Part shown: piece by piece, positions 36,901 through 46,295 of the stretch
Position numbering within the stretch: the stretch's first letter is position 1
How the letters are laid out: each line of letters opens with the position of its first letter
Notes under the pieces: generated by a model
Told to the model about the DNA's origin: nothing
The model's input: only the letters and a program-made list of their open reading frames with translations
Databases searched by the model: none
Made by a program: the position numbers and the translations under genes
Assembly: GCF_024437735.1 (NCBI RefSeq)
Contig: NZ_JANFQO010000016.1
Location: forward strand, 1-64,000
From: Tahibacter harae
GTDB lineage: Bacteria; Pseudomonadota; Gammaproteobacteria; Xanthomonadales; Rhodanobacteraceae
DNA: 64,000 bases
Reading direction: 5' to 3'

Positions 36901-38784
36901 CCGGCCGCCTTCCATCAGCACGATCTGGCCGTAGCGGCCCAGCTCGAAATAATCGCTGACGGTCAGCGTATCGACGAAGGTGACGCGCATGCTTTCGCGC
37001 GCCTCGTAGAACATGTCGATATCGCCGACCACCGGCAGGTCGACCGGCACCGGCGTGACCTCGGCCAGGCTGTTGCCGGCATCGGTCACCGTCACGGTGG
37101 TGGCGGTGATCTGGGTCTGTCCGTTGAATTCCGACACCGTGCCGCCGGCGCGCACGCGCTGGCCTTCGGCCACGGGCGTGGGGCAGCTGGCGCAGAACAC
37201 GAAAATGCCCTCGGAAGTGTTCGGATCGGCATCCGCATCGGCGTCTTCCTCCTGCAGGAAAAAGCCCTGCAGGCGGCTGGCGCCCTGGAAGTTCGCCGTG
37301 ACCACGCCTTCGACCAGCACCGTCGCGCCCGGAATCGGCGTGGCCGCGCCGTTGCCCTGCACGTCGTGGATGCGGCTCAGATCGTCGTTGACGATGTTGC
37401 CCAGGCCCTGGCTGTCCGTGGCAATCGCATTGACGACGTTGGTGACGTCGACGAAAAAGGTCTCGTCGCTTTCGGGCGTGATGTCGCCGTTGACCTGCAC
37501 CGTGAAGGCGTAGGTGCTGCTGCCGGCGGGAATTGTCTGGGCGCTCAGCGATTGCGCCGCGTAGTCGCCCGGCGCTGCGGCCGTGCCGTTGGCGGTGGCG
37601 ATATCGAAGGTCACGCCGCCGGCGGCGGCCGGTGCCGACAGGCTGACGGTGAAGGTGAACGCGGTGGTGCCGGCACTGCCCTCGTTGAGGGAGACGTCGT
37701 TGATCGTGAGGTTGGGCGCGGCATCGTCGTTGACGATGGTGCCCTGGCCCTGGCCGTCCGTCACCGTGGCGCCGGTGACATTGGTGATGTTGACGAAGAA
37801 GGTCTCGTTGGTCTCCGGCGCGGTGTCGCCGTTGACCAGCACGCTGAAGGCGTAGGTGCTGCTGCCGGCCGGGATGGTCTGGCTGGTCAGCGATTTGGCG
37901 GTGTAGTCGCCCGGCGCGGCGGCCGTGCCGTCGGCGGTGGCGATATCGAAGGTTACGCCGCCGGGGCCGGCGGGCGCCGACAGGCTGACCGTGAAGGTGA
38001 ACGTCGTGGTGCCGGCGGCGCCCTCGTTGAGCGTGACGTCGTTGATGCTGAGGTTGAGCGGCACTACGAACTGCGGCGTCAGCGAGAAATCATCGGTCGC
38101 CAGGCCGTCGTCGGTGCTGCTGGCGTCGACATCGCTCCAGCGGATCCAGAAGGTCGCGCCGTTGGCGATGCTCAGGCCGGTGATCGCCGACGACAGGGCG
38201 GTGCGGTTGCCGGCGGCATTGCCGTTGAGGGCGCCGGCGGTCGTGGTATTCGGCGAGACGAAGTTCAGCGCCGTGACGTTGGTCCAGGTGCCGTTGGTCA
38301 GGTCGGTCGCGTTGGTGCTGTATTCAAAATTGGTCTGGTCCGTACGTCCGGCCGTGCCCAGGCGCCATTGCTCGCCGGTGTAGGCCACGTCCAGGCGGTT
38401 GATCGTCATGCCGGTGTTGTTGGTGAAGCAGGCGCCGATGGTGGAGATCAGCGTGCCGCTGCGCAGCTGGCCCAGCGCGCGTTCCGTCGCCCCGGCCGCG
38501 CCGTAGCTGAAGGTGTCGCCGGTGTTGGATGCGCCGGTATCCACGGCGTACTGCTCGTTGTCGCGCGCGCCGCCGCCGGCCTCGGTCATGAACCAGCCGG
38601 GGATGGTCAGGTTGTTGGTGGTCGAGCCGGCGGTGTTGGACAGCGTATCGAAATTCTGCGTTGAGGCCGACCCCAGCGTGGTCAGGCTGACGCATTGGGC
38701 CAGGCCCGGCGCCGACGACAGGCAATACAGCAGGCTGGCCAGCAGCCAGGCGCCGAGCAGGCGCGGCAGAGCGGATACAGACAT
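33949..38784 (-). CDS. ExeM/NucH-type extracellular nuclease with Calx-beta and DUF11 repeats
   Basis: The 1611-residue secreted protein has, in order: a signal peptide, an N-terminal beta domain (about 30-230), two Calx-beta domains (about 238-466), an OB-like DNA-binding region (468-595), an endonuclease/exonuclease/phosphatase domain (about 805-1085; FMELEN, ANHLRAKG, LLLGDFNAY, AADHDPV), and four DUF11 repeats (about 1088-1600). It probably degrades extracellular DNA in biofilms or for nutrients. The ATG at 38784 has GGGGA eight bases upstream; an ATG seven codons earlier is less likely. No membrane tail. Confidence 0.88.
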   Translation of the reverse strand: MSVSALPRLLGAWLLASLLYCLSSAPGLAQCVSLTTLGSASTQNFDTLSNTAGSTTNNLTIPGWFMTEAGGGARDNEQYAVDTGASNTGDTFSYGAAGATERALGQLRSGTLISTIGACFTNNTGMTINRLDVAYTGEQWRLGTAGRTDQTNFEYSTNATDLTNGTWTNVTALNFVSPNTTTAGALNGNAAGNRTALSSAITGLSIANGATFWIRWSDVDASSTDDGLATDDFSLTPQFVVPLNLSINDVTLNEGAAGTTTFTFTVSLSAPAGPGGVTFDIATADGTAAAPGDYTAKSLTSQTIPAGSSTYAFSVLVNGDTAPETNETFFVNITNVTGATVTDGQGQGTIVNDDAAPNLTINDVSLNEGSAGTTAFTFTVSLSAPAAAGGVTFDIATANGTAAAPGDYAAQSLSAQTIPAGSSTYAFTVQVNGDITPESDETFFVDVTNVVNAIATDSQGLGNIVNDDLSRIHDVQGNGAATPIPGATVLVEGVVTANFQGASRLQGFFLQEEDADADADPNTSEGIFVFCASCPTPVAEGQRVRAGGTVSEFNGQTQITATTVTVTDAGNSLAEVTPVPVDLPVVGDIDMFYEARESMRVTFVDTLTVSDYFELGRYGQIVLMEGGRPRAFTEFSTPSVAGYSAYQDNLARRRVLLDDDNNAEQSFLGVANGSQFVFHPRANGGFSVGTQGVDFFRGGDVVNGLGGVLDFSSPGGAAAASWRLRPTASAPANFTVANPRPATPPAVGGAIKVAGGNLLNYFTTIDTTASNNSGTCGPGGTLDCRGADSVAELNRQRERISVVTCTLNADIFAFMELENTTPSTTITDLLGAINARCGGAHPYAFANTGGTLGTDAIRVQLIYRSGVVSPVGAPLSDLDPVHNRPPTAQTFDVVDATNPAFGQRFTVIANHLRAKGCGGASGADADAGDGQSCYNATRVAQANRLLSWINTTVLPAAGDPDVLLLGDFNAYAQEDPITTLAAAGYTDLETTFNGANAYSYVFGGTIGHLDYALASASLLGQVIDAGAWHINADEVPLLDYNDEIADTGEAAFEEKPDGSALVPPRVVFQPASPYRAADHDPVLVGLFAASDLGATITDSPDPVAAGSNLTYTINVNNNGPDAAANASWTLTLPGGTTFVALPAVAGWSCTTPAVGAGGTISCSNPGLAVGSAVFTLVVAIDPSVADGTVLSSTVTASSTSGDPTPGNNSATATTTVAASADLGVNTSAAPASAVAGAAITYTISVSNAGPSNAANASLSSAIPADTTFASLVSPAGWSCTTPAVGASGNVNCTRSSLAAGTAVFTLAVNVDAGATAATISSTATVASSTTDPNPGNESATATTPLSASADLGVSNAAPASVVAGQNLSYTISVTNAGPSAAAAVSLNTAIPASTTFTSLSSPGGWSCTTPAAGASGTVSCSNAQLVPGSAVFTLVVTVAPDASGSISSTANVASSTSDPVTGNESATATTLVTAAADLALSNTPSSSSVINGQPITYTLALRNFGPSAAANVVLSNPIPANTTFTALNAPPGWSCSTPAVGATGTVSCSTASLSPGTVNFILIVTVDAGAPVTVIVDTASVTSSTADPSPGNETAMASTSTPVSLQSFEVD

Positions 38785-39022
38785 CGACGATTCCCCAGAT
38801 GGCATGACGGCAGGCGGGCGGCGGCCCGCGCTTCCGGCGTGGCGGCAAAACTACAGTGTCCCCCGGGCACTATAGCGCCGTACCGCTACGCATGTAATTC
38901 AGCGTCGGCGCCCGGGACACGCAGGTGTGTAGCGTGAAAGCGCGGGCGGGCATGTCATGACGGCGGCGCGGGCTTTCACGTCGGGTGGGTAGGTGTTGCC
39001 GCGGGGGCGCGGTTGCCGCGGA

Positions 39023-39454
39023 CTACATCCGGCGCCAGCGCTGCCGTAGCCCGAGCAGGTGGACCAGGCCGAACAGCAGGCAGATGCCCGAGCTGGCCAG
39101 CCAGAACGCCAGCGAATTGCCGGCGAAATACGGCATCAGCACGGCGAAGCCCAGCCCGCGCAGCAGGTAGATCGCCGTGATCGCGCATAGCACCGGCTTG
39201 AGCAGCGGCAGGCGGCGGATCGCGCCCGCGCCCGACAGCGCGTAGCAGGCCCATACCAGCAGCACACTGGCGACAGCCAGCGCGAACAAGGCAGGGCGCG
39301 GATGGCCGGCCGCAGCCAGCCGCACCATGGCATCGCCGGCACCCAGCGCGCGGTACCAGGGCGCACCGAAGACGATGCAGCCCAGATGGAGCAGGGCGGC
39401 CGCGGCATTGAGCGCGGCGGCGCCAAGAAGAAAGCGGCTGGGCGTGGCGGGCAT
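39023..39454 (-). CDS. Four-helix membrane protein
   Basis: The 143-residue hydrophobic protein has helices at about 8-28, 50-72, 80-100 and 112-132. It resembles small uncharacterised inner-membrane proteins, with no catalytic motif. The chosen ATG gives MPATPSRFLLGAAAL; upstream frame is poor. Confidence 0.7.
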   Translation of the reverse strand: MPATPSRFLLGAAALNAAAALLHLGCIVFGAPWYRALGAGDAMVRLAAAGHPRPALFALAVASVLLVWACYALSGAGAIRRLPLLKPVLCAITAIYLLRGLGFAVLMPYFAGNSLAFWLASSGICLLFGLVHLLGLRQRWRRM

Positions 39455-39694
39455 GACGGAATGGTAGCGGGAGGCAAGACGCCAGGTGCGTCGAGAAAGG
39501 GCGGCGGACGCGGCGAGGCACCGCAACCGCGCTGCCCGCTGCCGGCCGGCGGTGATGGTTCCATCACTATGCCCGACCGCGCCGTGCTGAAGGACCTGGG
39601 CTATCCCATCGACACGATCTTCAGGGCCGGCTTCGCCTGCGACCGAGCCGTTGCGGCTATCGCCCCGCGTGCGCGGGGCAAATCCCGCAGGCGG

Positions 39695-41392
39695 CTAGTC
39701 TTCGCAATCGGCCCACCAGCACGGATTGTCGTCGATGAACTGCATCAGCGCGCTGTGCTTGGGCGTGCCGGTCTGGTCCAAGTATTCCACCGCGCCCCAG
39801 CTGCCGAACTTGCCGTAGCCGCTGGATGCGGTGAAATGCATGAACAGTCCGCCGCCGGCGGATTTCCAGAAGTTCAGGTGCTGGGTATAGGCCGTGCCCA
39901 TGCGCGCATCGCGGTTGGCGCCGGTGAACAGGCTGGTGATGGCATCGTTGTTCTCATTGCCCAGCACACCGGCCAGGTGCTGGCCGCCTTCGTAGGTGAC
40001 CAGCTGCAGGCTGCGCTGCTGTGCCGCGGCGCGATGCGCCGTGATCCAGCCTTGTACTTCGGTCAGGCTGCCGCCGGCGGGGCCGCCGGCCAAGCCGCCG
40101 CCGTTGATTTCGGCGAAGAGCTGGGTCGGCGTCCAGGTCTGCACGGTCGCTGCATGATTGGGATGGCCGAGATAGCCGCCGAAATACGGTGCGATCGCCG
40201 CGGCGCTGAAGCCGTGGGCGGAACAGGGCCGGCCCGCGGTCCATAGCGGACAGTCGGCGGCCTGGGTCAGCGTATAGGCATTGGCCGCCTGGGCGCCCAG
40301 CACGCAGACCACGCGCCCGGCCTGGGCGCCGAATGCGCTTTTCCATAAATCACATAATTGCGCCGAGCGCTGGCCGTACCAGTTCAGGCGCCGGTCGAAG
40401 CCCGAGCCCTGGTTGCCGTAGGCCGCGTCGCCCTGCGCTTCCACATAGGCGCCCTGGGAGAACTGGCCGTTCCACACTTCGTTGGAATATTCGACATAGA
40501 CGCGCAGGTCCGGCCGCAGCAGCCGCTTCACGTCCTGGGCGAAGCGCGTCATGTAGTCGTCGCTGGCGCGGTGCGGCAGGGTGAACCAGGGATGCGCGTC
40601 GCTGCGGCTGGCCAGTTCCACCATCACTTCCAGCGGCATGTTGCCTTCGCTCCAGCGCACGTCGGCGAGCTGCGGCCGGCCGGCGTATTCCTGCTGGCTG
40701 GAATTGTTCGTGCCCATCCAGTCCATGAAGCGCAGCACCTTGTTGCGCCGGATCAGGGCGAGGAAATCGGGATGGAACAGTTGCGATGGGCCGCTGTGTT
40801 CGTCGAAGCCCGGCATCCACACGTGGATATTGCGCGGGTGATTGCCGGCGGCGATGGCGTTTATGCGCAGCATCCAGCCGCCGGCATTGGCGTTGACGTC
40901 GAGCACGTCGCGGCCCGGCGCGGACAGCGCCGCATTCCTGACCGCGGCGAAGTGATAGCTGATATCGCCCTGGCCTTCGTAGGTGACGATATAGCGCCCG
41001 CTGGGGTAGTGGCCGGGAAAATCGCCGAAGAAGAACAGCGTGGAAACCGCGTTGTAGCTGGGCGTTGAACAGCCCGGATTGCCGGTCTGCGGTGTCAGCG
41101 AGCGCACGTAGCCGTTCTCGTCCAGATCCAGGCAGGCGCGGTCATCGGTATCGAACACGCCGGCGCCGCTGGTATCGGCGGTGATCCAGCTGCGCGACTG
41201 TTTCATCGCGTCGGTGAAGTTGTAGCTGGTGGAATAGTCCACCACGCCGTCGAGATTGGTCCCCAGCGGCGAATTGCGGTTGGCCGGGTAGTCGAAGCCG
41301 TTGCGCCAGATCGTGTCGAAGGCGGCCGCAGGCAAGGCGATGCACAGCGCGGCCAGCAGGGACAGGCGCACCAGCAGGGCGGGCAGGGACAT
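39695..41392 (-). CDS. Secreted glycoside-hydrolase-like protein (clan GH-A features)
   Basis: The 565-residue product has a signal peptide ending PAAA (residue 24) and a large domain that resembles proteins often annotated as cellulose-binding. VYVEYSNEVWNG gives an Asn304-Glu305 pair as in the acid/base strand of clan GH-A enzymes, and LQLVTYEGGQH gives Glu468 as a possible nucleophile. This suggests a retaining TIM-barrel glycosidase of unknown substrate. The N-terminus right after cleavage reads FDTIWRNGFD, similar to the C-terminal RNGFE of the kelch protein nearby. Confidence 0.7.
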   Translation of the reverse strand: MSLPALLVRLSLLAALCIALPAAAFDTIWRNGFDYPANRNSPLGTNLDGVVDYSTSYNFTDAMKQSRSWITADTSGAGVFDTDDRACLDLDENGYVRSLTPQTGNPGCSTPSYNAVSTLFFFGDFPGHYPSGRYIVTYEGQGDISYHFAAVRNAALSAPGRDVLDVNANAGGWMLRINAIAAGNHPRNIHVWMPGFDEHSGPSQLFHPDFLALIRRNKVLRFMDWMGTNNSSQQEYAGRPQLADVRWSEGNMPLEVMVELASRSDAHPWFTLPHRASDDYMTRFAQDVKRLLRPDLRVYVEYSNEVWNGQFSQGAYVEAQGDAAYGNQGSGFDRRLNWYGQRSAQLCDLWKSAFGAQAGRVVCVLGAQAANAYTLTQAADCPLWTAGRPCSAHGFSAAAIAPYFGGYLGHPNHAATVQTWTPTQLFAEINGGGLAGGPAGGSLTEVQGWITAHRAAAQQRSLQLVTYEGGQHLAGVLGNENNDAITSLFTGANRDARMGTAYTQHLNFWKSAGGGLFMHFTASSGYGKFGSWGAVEYLDQTGTPKHSALMQFIDDNPCWWADCED

Positions 41393-41541
41393 GCGGACTT
41401 CCTCCAGGGCGAAGGCGCGGCATGCTAGGGATGCGCTCCGCCTGCTGCTGCGACGCAGCCGGCAGATCCGCCACGCGGCAGGACCAGCGGCACCTTCCGG
41501 CCGCTGCGACGGTCGGAATGCCGGGACGACGAGGATGCCGC

Positions 41542-41814
41542 ATGAGCCGGAATTTCCTGCAAGTAATGTCGCTGCTGCTGGCGCAGGCCACGGGCGTCGT
41601 ACTGGCCTGGGGCTATATGCGCATAGCCTATCTGCAGGCGCTGGCGCAGGCGCGCAGCTTCCGTCCGGGCGCCATGCTCTGCGGCTACGATTACTTCAAC
41701 CGCACCCTGCTCGCCATGATCCTGGCCGGGGCGCTGGCGGCGGTGCTTGCGGCAGCTTTCTGGCATTGCTACGACCGTTTGCCCGAGCGGCCGAAGCCGG
41801 AACCGCGGTCGTAG
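41542..41814 (+). CDS. Small membrane protein, two helices
   Basis: The 90-residue protein has hydrophobic stretches at about 8-30 and 57-75 and a Pro-rich, charged tail. No family recognised. GAGGA lies about eight bases before the ATG. It stands alone between two minus-strand genes. Confidence 0.6.
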   Translation: MSRNFLQVMSLLLAQATGVVLAWGYMRIAYLQALAQARSFRPGAMLCGYDYFNRTLLAMILAGALAAVLAAAFWHCYDRLPERPKPEPRS

Positions 41815-41920
41815 CGCCGCAGTGCAGCGCGGCGTTTCGCGGCGGCCTGCCCGGCCGCCGCACGAGGATCACCGGGCCGGTGTGCTGGTTTTTTGCCGGT
41901 TTCAGGGGGGCTGTGCGCTG

Positions 41921-44900
41921 CTAGTGCGCCGGACACCCCGGCACCGCCGCTTCGAATCCATTGCGCAGGATCACATCGGCGGCATCGAATACGGTGACTT
42001 GCAGCTCCGGCGAACTGCCTCCGGCATTGACGGCGTCGCCGCTGTAGCGCGCGCTGATCGCGACCACGCCCTCGCCCTGTCCGGCCGGCGGCGCCAGTCC
42101 CGTACTCGTGCAGCTCGCCGTGGCGGAGTTCAGCGGCACGGCCTGGCACAGCGTGATGCCGCTCTCGGTGACGAAATCCACGCCGCCGCCGGGGATTCCG
42201 CCCAGGGCTTGCGCGCTGATCGCGGCGCTCAGCGTGAAAGGCTGGTTGGCGGTGAAGCGGCGCTGGCAGGACGTGGTCACGCTGGTCGTTGTCGGCAGCG
42301 CCAGCACCTGCTGCGCCAGGGCGAACGATACCGAAGCGCCAGTATCGCCATCGCCGCCGTAGCGTGCGGTGACGGCATGCGTGCCTACGCTGAAATTGTC
42401 CACTTCGCATACGGCCGTGCCGCCGCTGAGGGGCACGTCCAGGCACAGCGGCGCCGTGCCGTCGTGGAAATCCACTTCGCCGGCAAGCCGCGTGGTGGTG
42501 ATCGTTGCCGTCAGCACCACGCGCTCGCCATAGGTGGCGGGATTGGCCGAACTGGCAAGCGCCGCCTGCGACGCTGCGCTGTCCACCTGCTGATACAGCG
42601 TGGCCGATTGCGCCGCGGTGTTTCCCGCATCGCCGGAATAGTTCACGTCGATCGCGTGCAGGCCGCCACCCAGCGCCGCCGTCGTGCATTCGGCGATGCC
42701 CGTGGTCAGGGCGACAGCGCTGCACAAGGCGCTGCCGTCCGCCCGGAAGGTCGCCGTGCCGCCCGGCGCCAGTCCGCTGACCGCGGCGGTGAAGGTGACT
42801 GCGGCGGCGAAGCGGCTGGGATTGGCGCTGCTGCCCAGAGCGACACTGCTGCGTGCCTGCACCGTGACGCTGTTGCTGGGCGGCGAGGGCGCCGCCGCCC
42901 CGGCCGCGTTCACGGCGCTGACGCGGAAGCTGTAGCTGCCCGGCGGCAGGGCCTCGAATTCCACCTGGCTGCAAGGCGCCAGGCAGCTGCGCACCGCGCC
43001 GCCGGGTGCCGCCGTCACGCGGTAGCCGCTGATGGGCGCGCCGCCGTCGTCGGTGGCCGGCGCGAACGTGGCCGCGGCGCGCAGCACGCCGCCTTGCGCC
43101 ACGGGCGCCGCGGCCATCGCCGGGACGCTGGCGAGCGTGGCCAGCAGCGGCGTGCCGGGAATGCCGTTGACCCAGATGCGCAGCTGCACCGGCCCGGCCG
43201 GAAAATCCGCCAGGTCCGCCGCCCTGCCGCTGAAAAGATTGTCGGTGAAGATACTCGCCGGGTCGGCCGCGACGAAGCGGGTCTGGCCGTTGTCCACGCG
43301 CTGCACCTGCAGCACCGGCAGATTGCTGGACGCACCGGCGCCGCCGCCGCCGTCGGCGCTGGCGGCCGGGCGGAAGCCGCTGCCGCGGACGTGCAGACTG
43401 CCCTGGCCGCCGGCGGGCAGACTGGCCGAGTACAGCCGCGGCTGGCGGGCTGGATCCGGCGCAATACCCGTTTCGTAGCGCTCCACGAGCGGCGCCCAGT
43501 TGTCGGCATAGCCCTGGGCGAACACCAGCTGGCCCGACGGCAGCGGTATGGCCACATGACCGGCGCGCGGCGACATCAGCGGCGCCGCGCTGCTCCAGTT
43601 GTTGAATTCCGGTGTGTAGATTTCAACCGCGTCCGATCCGCCGCTGGCACCGGTACGGCCGCCGGCGACCAGCACCTGGCCGCCGGGCAGCACGGTCATC
43701 GTATGTTGCACCCGGCCCCGCAGCGGTGTTGCGGCCTGGCGCCAGCTGCCGGTGCGCGGGTCGTACAGATCGGCGCGCGCCAGCGGCTGGTCCGCGCTGT
43801 CCACGCCGCCCAGTACGAACACTTCGCCCGAGCGCAGCAGCGTGGCCGTGGCGCTTTCGCGCGCGATGCCGGGCGCGGCGGCGGCTGTCCAGCTGTCCGC
43901 TGCAGGGTCGTAGATTTCCGCGCTGTCCAGCAGTTGCCCGCCCGCGCCGCGGCCGCCGCTAACCAGTACGCGGCCGTCACCGAGCAGGGTCGCCGTGTGA
44001 CCGGCCCGCGCTGTGTTCAGCGCCGCGCGCGGCAGCCAGGCGCCCGCACCGCTGCGGTAGTACTCCACCGCCGCCGTCGGCGCCGCGCCGCTGGCATAGC
44101 CACCGGCCGCGAGCACGCCGCCGTCGGCCAGCAAGGTGGCGCTATGCGCGTAGCGCGGCGTGAGCAGGAAAGCCGTGGCCGCGCTGGTTGCGGTCAGGCC
44201 GTCGGCCAGTTCGCAGTGCGCCGTGGGCGCGCCGGAATACAGACCGCCGGCGAGCAGCACCTTGCCGTTGCCGAGCAGGGTCTGCGTATGCCGCGTGCGT
44301 CCCGCGACCAGCCCCAGCCAGGACCAGGTGCCCGCGCCGGTATCGAACACTTCCGCCGCGCTGCTGTCGTCGCCGGGCAGGCCGCTGCCGCCGCCGAGCA
44401 GCACCTTGTCCGGCGGCAGCAAGGTCGTGATCGCACCGCGGCGCAGCGTTTGCGGCACAGTGGCGAACTGTGTGGACGTGAGTGCGGGATCGAACCATTC
44501 CGAACTCAGCGCCGCCGCGGCGCCGCTGCCGCCGGCCAGCAGCACCGATCCGCTGGGCAGCAGCACGGCCGTATGTCCGGCGCGCGCCACGGCCAACTCG
44601 CTGGCGGCGGACCACTGGTTCGTGACCGGGTCGTAGATTTCCGCCGTCGCCTGGGCCGTGCCCGCGGCCACATTTCCGCCGCTGACCAGCAAGCGGCCAT
44701 TGGGCAGCAGGCTCGCTGCGTGGCCGCTGCGCGGATGGAGCATGCCGGCAGCCCATTGCCACGTGCCGCTGGCCGGATCGTAGATTTCACAGCTGCTCTG
44801 GCTGACGCCATTGCTGCTGCCGCCGGCCGCCAGCACGCGCCCGTCCGGCAGCAGGGTGAGGCTGAAGTCGCTGCGCGCAGCCAGCATGCTGGCCGTGGTC

Positions 44901-45553
44901 TCGACCAGATAGTGCTGCAGTTCGAATGTTTCGGCGCTGGACAGCTCGGCCCCGCCGGCGCGCCCGCCCGCAACCAGCACTTTGCCGGAAACCAGCCGCA
45001 CGGCCGCATGCGCCTGGCGCGGCTGGTTCAGGCGGCCCCAGTAATTCCAGCTGTTGCCGATGGCATCGTAGCCTTCCAGCGTGTCGATCTCGCCGCCGAA
45101 GCGCGCTTCGCCGCCGGCCAGCAGCACCTGTCCGTCCGCCATCAGGACGGCGCTGTGCCGGCGGCGCTGCAGGAGTCCCTGGGTCGAGGCCGACCAGGTG
45201 TTCGTCGCAGGATCGAACAGCTGGCGCCCTTGTCCCGCCAGCAGCACCTTGCCCGTAGGCAATACCGTCAGCGAGGCCCCGGCTTCCGCCTGGGCCAGCC
45301 CCGGCCCCGGCTGCCAGCGGTGCTGCACCGGGTCATACAGCTCGCTCGACCAGGCCGCGGCCTGCGCGGTACTGCCCGCGACCAGCACGCGCCCGTCCTG
45401 CAGCAGCGCCGCGGCATGGCCGGAACGCGGCGCCGACAGATCGGGACCGCGACGGAACTCCGCCGCAGTTGCCGCGGCCAGGCCCAGCGAGTGCACCAGG
45501 CAAAGCAGAACGCCGCCGACGCGGCAGGCGACGGAGGTGAAGAGGGGGCGCAT
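41921..45553 (-). CDS. Secreted kelch-repeat protein with Fn3 and Ig-like domains
   Basis: The 1210-residue protein has a signal peptide ending TAAA (about residue 30), about eleven kelch-type blades over 35-660 (text like SAEIYDPAADSW, GRVLVSGGRGAGG, HTATLLGDGR), a galactose-oxidase-like early-set domain, an Fn3 domain (about 820-900) and three Ig-like Big_3_5 units, then a tail ADVILRNGFEAAVPGCPAH. Likely a surface or secreted adhesin or sugar-binding protein. Copper ligands of true galactose oxidase were not identified. Confidence 0.85.
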   Translation of the reverse strand: MRPLFTSVACRVGGVLLCLVHSLGLAAATAAEFRRGPDLSAPRSGHAAALLQDGRVLVAGSTAQAAAWSSELYDPVQHRWQPGPGLAQAEAGASLTVLPTGKVLLAGQGRQLFDPATNTWSASTQGLLQRRRHSAVLMADGQVLLAGGEARFGGEIDTLEGYDAIGNSWNYWGRLNQPRQAHAAVRLVSGKVLVAGGRAGGAELSSAETFELQHYLVETTASMLAARSDFSLTLLPDGRVLAAGGSSNGVSQSSCEIYDPASGTWQWAAGMLHPRSGHAASLLPNGRLLVSGGNVAAGTAQATAEIYDPVTNQWSAASELAVARAGHTAVLLPSGSVLLAGGSGAAAALSSEWFDPALTSTQFATVPQTLRRGAITTLLPPDKVLLGGGSGLPGDDSSAAEVFDTGAGTWSWLGLVAGRTRHTQTLLGNGKVLLAGGLYSGAPTAHCELADGLTATSAATAFLLTPRYAHSATLLADGGVLAAGGYASGAAPTAAVEYYRSGAGAWLPRAALNTARAGHTATLLGDGRVLVSGGRGAGGQLLDSAEIYDPAADSWTAAAAPGIARESATATLLRSGEVFVLGGVDSADQPLARADLYDPRTGSWRQAATPLRGRVQHTMTVLPGGQVLVAGGRTGASGGSDAVEIYTPEFNNWSSAAPLMSPRAGHVAIPLPSGQLVFAQGYADNWAPLVERYETGIAPDPARQPRLYSASLPAGGQGSLHVRGSGFRPAASADGGGGAGASSNLPVLQVQRVDNGQTRFVAADPASIFTDNLFSGRAADLADFPAGPVQLRIWVNGIPGTPLLATLASVPAMAAAPVAQGGVLRAAATFAPATDDGGAPISGYRVTAAPGGAVRSCLAPCSQVEFEALPPGSYSFRVSAVNAAGAAAPSPPSNSVTVQARSSVALGSSANPSRFAAAVTFTAAVSGLAPGGTATFRADGSALCSAVALTTGIAECTTAALGGGLHAIDVNYSGDAGNTAAQSATLYQQVDSAASQAALASSANPATYGERVVLTATITTTRLAGEVDFHDGTAPLCLDVPLSGGTAVCEVDNFSVGTHAVTARYGGDGDTGASVSFALAQQVLALPTTTSVTTSCQRRFTANQPFTLSAAISAQALGGIPGGGVDFVTESGITLCQAVPLNSATASCTSTGLAPPAGQGEGVVAISARYSGDAVNAGGSSPELQVTVFDAADVILRNGFEAAVPGCPAH

Positions 45554-45797
45554 GCTGTTCTCCGCAGCGGGCAGGTGGCGGAGTTAGCGGATTTGGCGGT
45601 GCGCAACTGTCATGGCGGCACATGTGGCCGCCTGTCCGCTCGTACGTCGCGGCGATTGCCGCGTCCGGATGGCGAGGACGCAGGGGCATGACCGTGCAAC
45701 TGCGGGCATGACTGGCGCGCAAGTGCAGTTTGGATTGCACCGCGGCAGCGGCGAAGCCCGCATGGCTTCAGGCCGGTCCGCCGCGCTGCGGCGGCGC

Positions 45798-46295
45798 TCA
45801 GCGCAGATCGACCTGCGCCACCTTGTCCTTGTAGTCCTTCTTCGGATCCACGCCCAGCAGCAGCTTGACCCCCGAGAGCAGGCTGGAGGCATTGAGCCAG
45901 ATTTCCGCATGCTCGGCGTCGAAACGCAGCAGTGCCAGCTTGGGATCGTCCTTGCCGCCCTCGAACCATGCGGCAATGAACGGGTTCCACAGGCGGTCGA
46001 CGACGGCGCGGTTGTTATCCACGCGCAGGCTGCCCTGGATGCTGGCGAACAGATCATGGCCCTTGGCGGCGAAGGCGGCAGTGGCGCGGCGGCTGTCCGC
46101 GCCAGCGAGCTGCTGCGCGATCACGCTGTCGGTCGAGGTGAAGAACCAGATGGGGCCGCGCTCATCGCCGTCGAGCTGGGCGGTCATCGGACGGGTATGG
46201 CCGTCTTCGGCTCCGTCCAGGCCCAGCATCAGGGTCATGTCGGATTTGAGCGATTTCCAGAATTTCCTTTCGAGTTCCTGCGGCGTAGTGGACAT
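45798..46295 (-). CDS. Pyridoxamine-5'-phosphate-oxidase-fold protein (general stress protein 26 type)
   Basis: The 165-residue flavin-binding split barrel has FWKSLKSDMTLMLGL, RPMTAQLDGDERGPIWFFTSTDS and a late WFEGGKDDPKLALLRFDAEHAEIW, the usual text of the GSP26-like PPOX family. It may bind FMN or F420 and act in stress protection. It is on the same strand as the LysR gene, about 110 bases downstream. Confidence 0.88.
   Translation of the reverse strand: MSTTPQELERKFWKSLKSDMTLMLGLDGAEDGHTRPMTAQLDGDERGPIWFFTSTDSVIAQQLAGADSRRATAAFAAKGHDLFASIQGSLRVDNNRAVVDRLWNPFIAAWFEGGKDDPKLALLRFDAEHAEIWLNASSLLSGVKLLLGVDPKKDYKDKVAQVDLR

Noticed and set aside
41747-45691. 1314-codon plus-strand frame opposite the kelch gene
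   Set aside because: The minus strand encodes clear kelch and Ig repeats; the plus frame is Arg/Ala-rich noise.
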